A stretch of 64,000 bases of DNA from Sphingomonas gilva. GTDB taxonomy: Bacteria; Pseudomonadota; Alphaproteobacteria; Sphingomonadales; Sphingomonadaceae. Each line of letters starts with the position of its first letter. The stretch's first letter is position 1. The DNA is taken from assembly GCF_003515075.1 (NCBI RefSeq), contig NZ_QWLV01000001.1, forward strand, positions 248,001-312,000, written 5' to 3'. The notes under the pieces are model-generated. The model worked only from the letters and a program-made list of their open reading frames with translations, searched no databases and was not told the origin of the DNA. This document shows, piece after piece, positions 62,874 to 64,000 of the stretch. The position numbers were made by a program, and so were the translations under genes.

Positions 62874-64000
62874 AGACGCGGTACTGGGCCAGCGTGCCGT
62901 TGGAGACGTTGAACGCGAAGGTGCGGAAATTCTCGTCGGTCAGGTTCTTGCCGAACACCGAGACCTTCCACCGGTCCTCCGCGTCGCCCAGGCTGACCGC
63001 GCCGCCCAGCAGGCCATAGCCGGGCTCGATCGCGTCGGGGGCGTTGGGGAAGCCGATCACCTGGCGCGAGCGATGGTTGTAGTTGACCGTGCTGCCCAGT
63101 TTCAGGCCGTTGCCGATCGGTTGATTGAAGTCGGCGCCGAGGTTGAACGCCCATTCCGGCGCGAACGGCAGCGGCTCGCCGGTCAGGTCCTGGACGCCGC
63201 CGACGCATCCTTCGGCGGCGGTCTGGCCGCCGGCGCACGGCGCATTGGCGAAATCCTTCCATTCGGCGTCGGTATAGGCGACGCCCCCGGTGAAGGTGAG
63301 GTCGATCGCCCGGCTCGGCCGCCAGGTCGCCTCCGCCTCGAACCCTTGCGTCCTGGCGTCGCCGTTGGTCAGCGGGAAGGTCAGCGACACCGGATCGCGG
63401 GCGGCGGTCTGGTAACCGTCGATATCGGCGTAGAAGCCGGTGATGTTGAACGTCAGCCCGGCGGCCGGGAAGGCGGTGCGCAGACCCGCTTCATAGCTGG
63501 TCGGCTTCTCCGGCCCCACCGGCAGCAGCGCCTGGATGGCGATGTTGCTGTCGAAGCCGCCGCCCTTGTAGCCGCGGGTGATCGAGGCGAACGCCATGAT
63601 GTCGGGCGTGAAGTTATACTCGATGGCGCCGCGCCAGGTGAACGCGGTGTCGCTGCCGCTGACGCTGGCGCTGTCCCGCGCCTGGCTGAAGACGTCGAGC
63701 CGGTTCTTCGATACCGTCTGCTCCTCGTCGAGCACGCGGCCGCCGAGCGTCAGCGTCAGCTGATCGGTCAGGTTGAGGTTGGCCTGCCCGAACACCGCCA
63801 TGTTGCGGGTCGTCACGTCGACGAACACTTCACGGCTGAAGAAGGGCAGGATCGGCGCGAGCACCGGAAACAGCTGACGGGTGAAGGAATCCACCCTCTG
63901 GCGGAAATAATAGACGCCGGCGACGTAATCGATGAATCCCCCCGTCGGCGAGGCGATGCGGAGCTCCTGCGAAATCTGGTCCTGATCGTGATCGCCGAAA
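62827..64000 (-). CDS. TonB-dependent receptor, C-terminal part (runs off the window)
   Basis: About 391 codons of the barrel are visible; the N-terminus with the plug lies past 64000, and the frame stays open to the edge (ELRIASPTGGFIDYVAGVYY). Strand patterns include LTLTLGGRVLDEEQTVSKN, ASITRGYKGGGFDSNIAIQA and YEAGLRTAFPAAGLTFNITG, and it ends IIGVALDLAF with the terminal Phe. It resembles the large sphingomonad receptors for plant or aromatic compounds. It would import the substrate of the nearby catabolic genes. Confidence 0.93.
   Translation of the reverse strand, partial: FGDHDQDQISQELRIASPTGGFIDYVAGVYYFRQRVDSFTRQLFPVLAPILPFFSREVFVDVTTRNMAVFGQANLNLTDQLTLTLGGRVLDEEQTVSKNRLDVFSQARDSASVSGSDTAFTWRGAIEYNFTPDIMAFASITRGYKGGGFDSNIAIQALLPVGPEKPTSYEAGLRTAFPAAGLTFNITGFYADIDGYQTAARDPVSLTFPLTNGDARTQGFEAEATWRPSRAIDLTFTGGVAYTDAEWKDFANAPCAGGQTAAEGCVGGVQDLTGEPLPFAPEWAFNLGADFNQPIGNGLKLGSTVNYNHRSRQVIGFPNAPDAIEPGYGLLGGAVSLGDAEDRWKVSVFGKNLTDENFRTFAFNVSNGTLAQYRVYESRRIIGVALDLAF

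Overview
The window is GC-rich DNA from an alphaproteobacterium, most likely a sphingomonad (Sphingomonas or a close relative). The evidence is the compact yebC-ruvC-ruvA-ruvB-ybgC-tolQRAB-pal order, GapR, DUF1244 and DUF2793 proteins, several TonB-dependent receptors, many stop/start overlaps of the ATGA or GTGA type, and dense GC-rich intergenic palindromes. These assignments come from reading the sequence and recalling protein families. No database search was run.

Layout. 1-8.5 kb: end of a CaiB/BaiF CoA-transferase, phosphoglycerate mutase, an acetyltransferase / M14 carboxypeptidase / DUF4136 lipoprotein set, ribosomal protein L36, a HAD phosphatase, a Phd-PIN toxin-antitoxin pair, pyruvate kinase, DUF1244, GapR and YbjQ. 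8.6-17.4 kb: yebC, ruvC, ruvA, a HicBA pair plus a GFA-family gene wedged before ruvB, then the Tol-Pal envelope cluster. 17.4-24.4 kb: a cobalamin riboswitch, a BtuB-like receptor and BtuFCD-like ABC transporter, then a zinc-type (ZnuD-like) receptor with a His/Asp-rich loop. 24.4-34.4 kb: galE, msrA, a winged-helix protein, tRNA-Val(UAC), an XRE/S24-like regulator, a DUF6456 protein, a PadR module, a large DUF2339 membrane protein, a DapF-family epimerase and a cyclophilin.

35.2-41 kb is the strangest part. It is a repeat-rich stretch followed by what I read as the wreck of a gene transfer agent (GTA) or related prophage cluster. It has a strong promoter with an internal palindrome and an early terminator, a small-terminase-like gene, a frameshifted small gene, an acyltransferase on the other strand, a head-tail-connector start fused by deletion to the end of the large tail-tip gene, and an intact DUF2793 gene. 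The terminase large subunit, portal, capsid and tail genes are missing.

41-54 kb: an OmpA-type porin with a terminator, UDP-glucose dehydrogenase, an FAD oxidoreductase and Rieske oxygenase divergent from a BetI-like TetR regulator with a near-perfect operator, four consecutive exported proteins ending in an S41 peptidase, and a LytS/LytTR-type two-component pair. 53.4-64 kb: a GntR(FCD) regulator and a minus-strand catabolic block holding a cytosolic GH5 glycosidase, three consecutive phytanoyl-CoA-dioxygenase-family oxygenases, a GPH-type sugar symporter, a type-B carboxylesterase, a TIM-barrel isomerase and a TonB receptor that runs off the window. Together these look like an uptake and degradation system for a hydrophobic, probably glycosylated and esterified natural product.

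Several repeat families recur between genes. At least three copies lie inside reading frames and appear to be translated.
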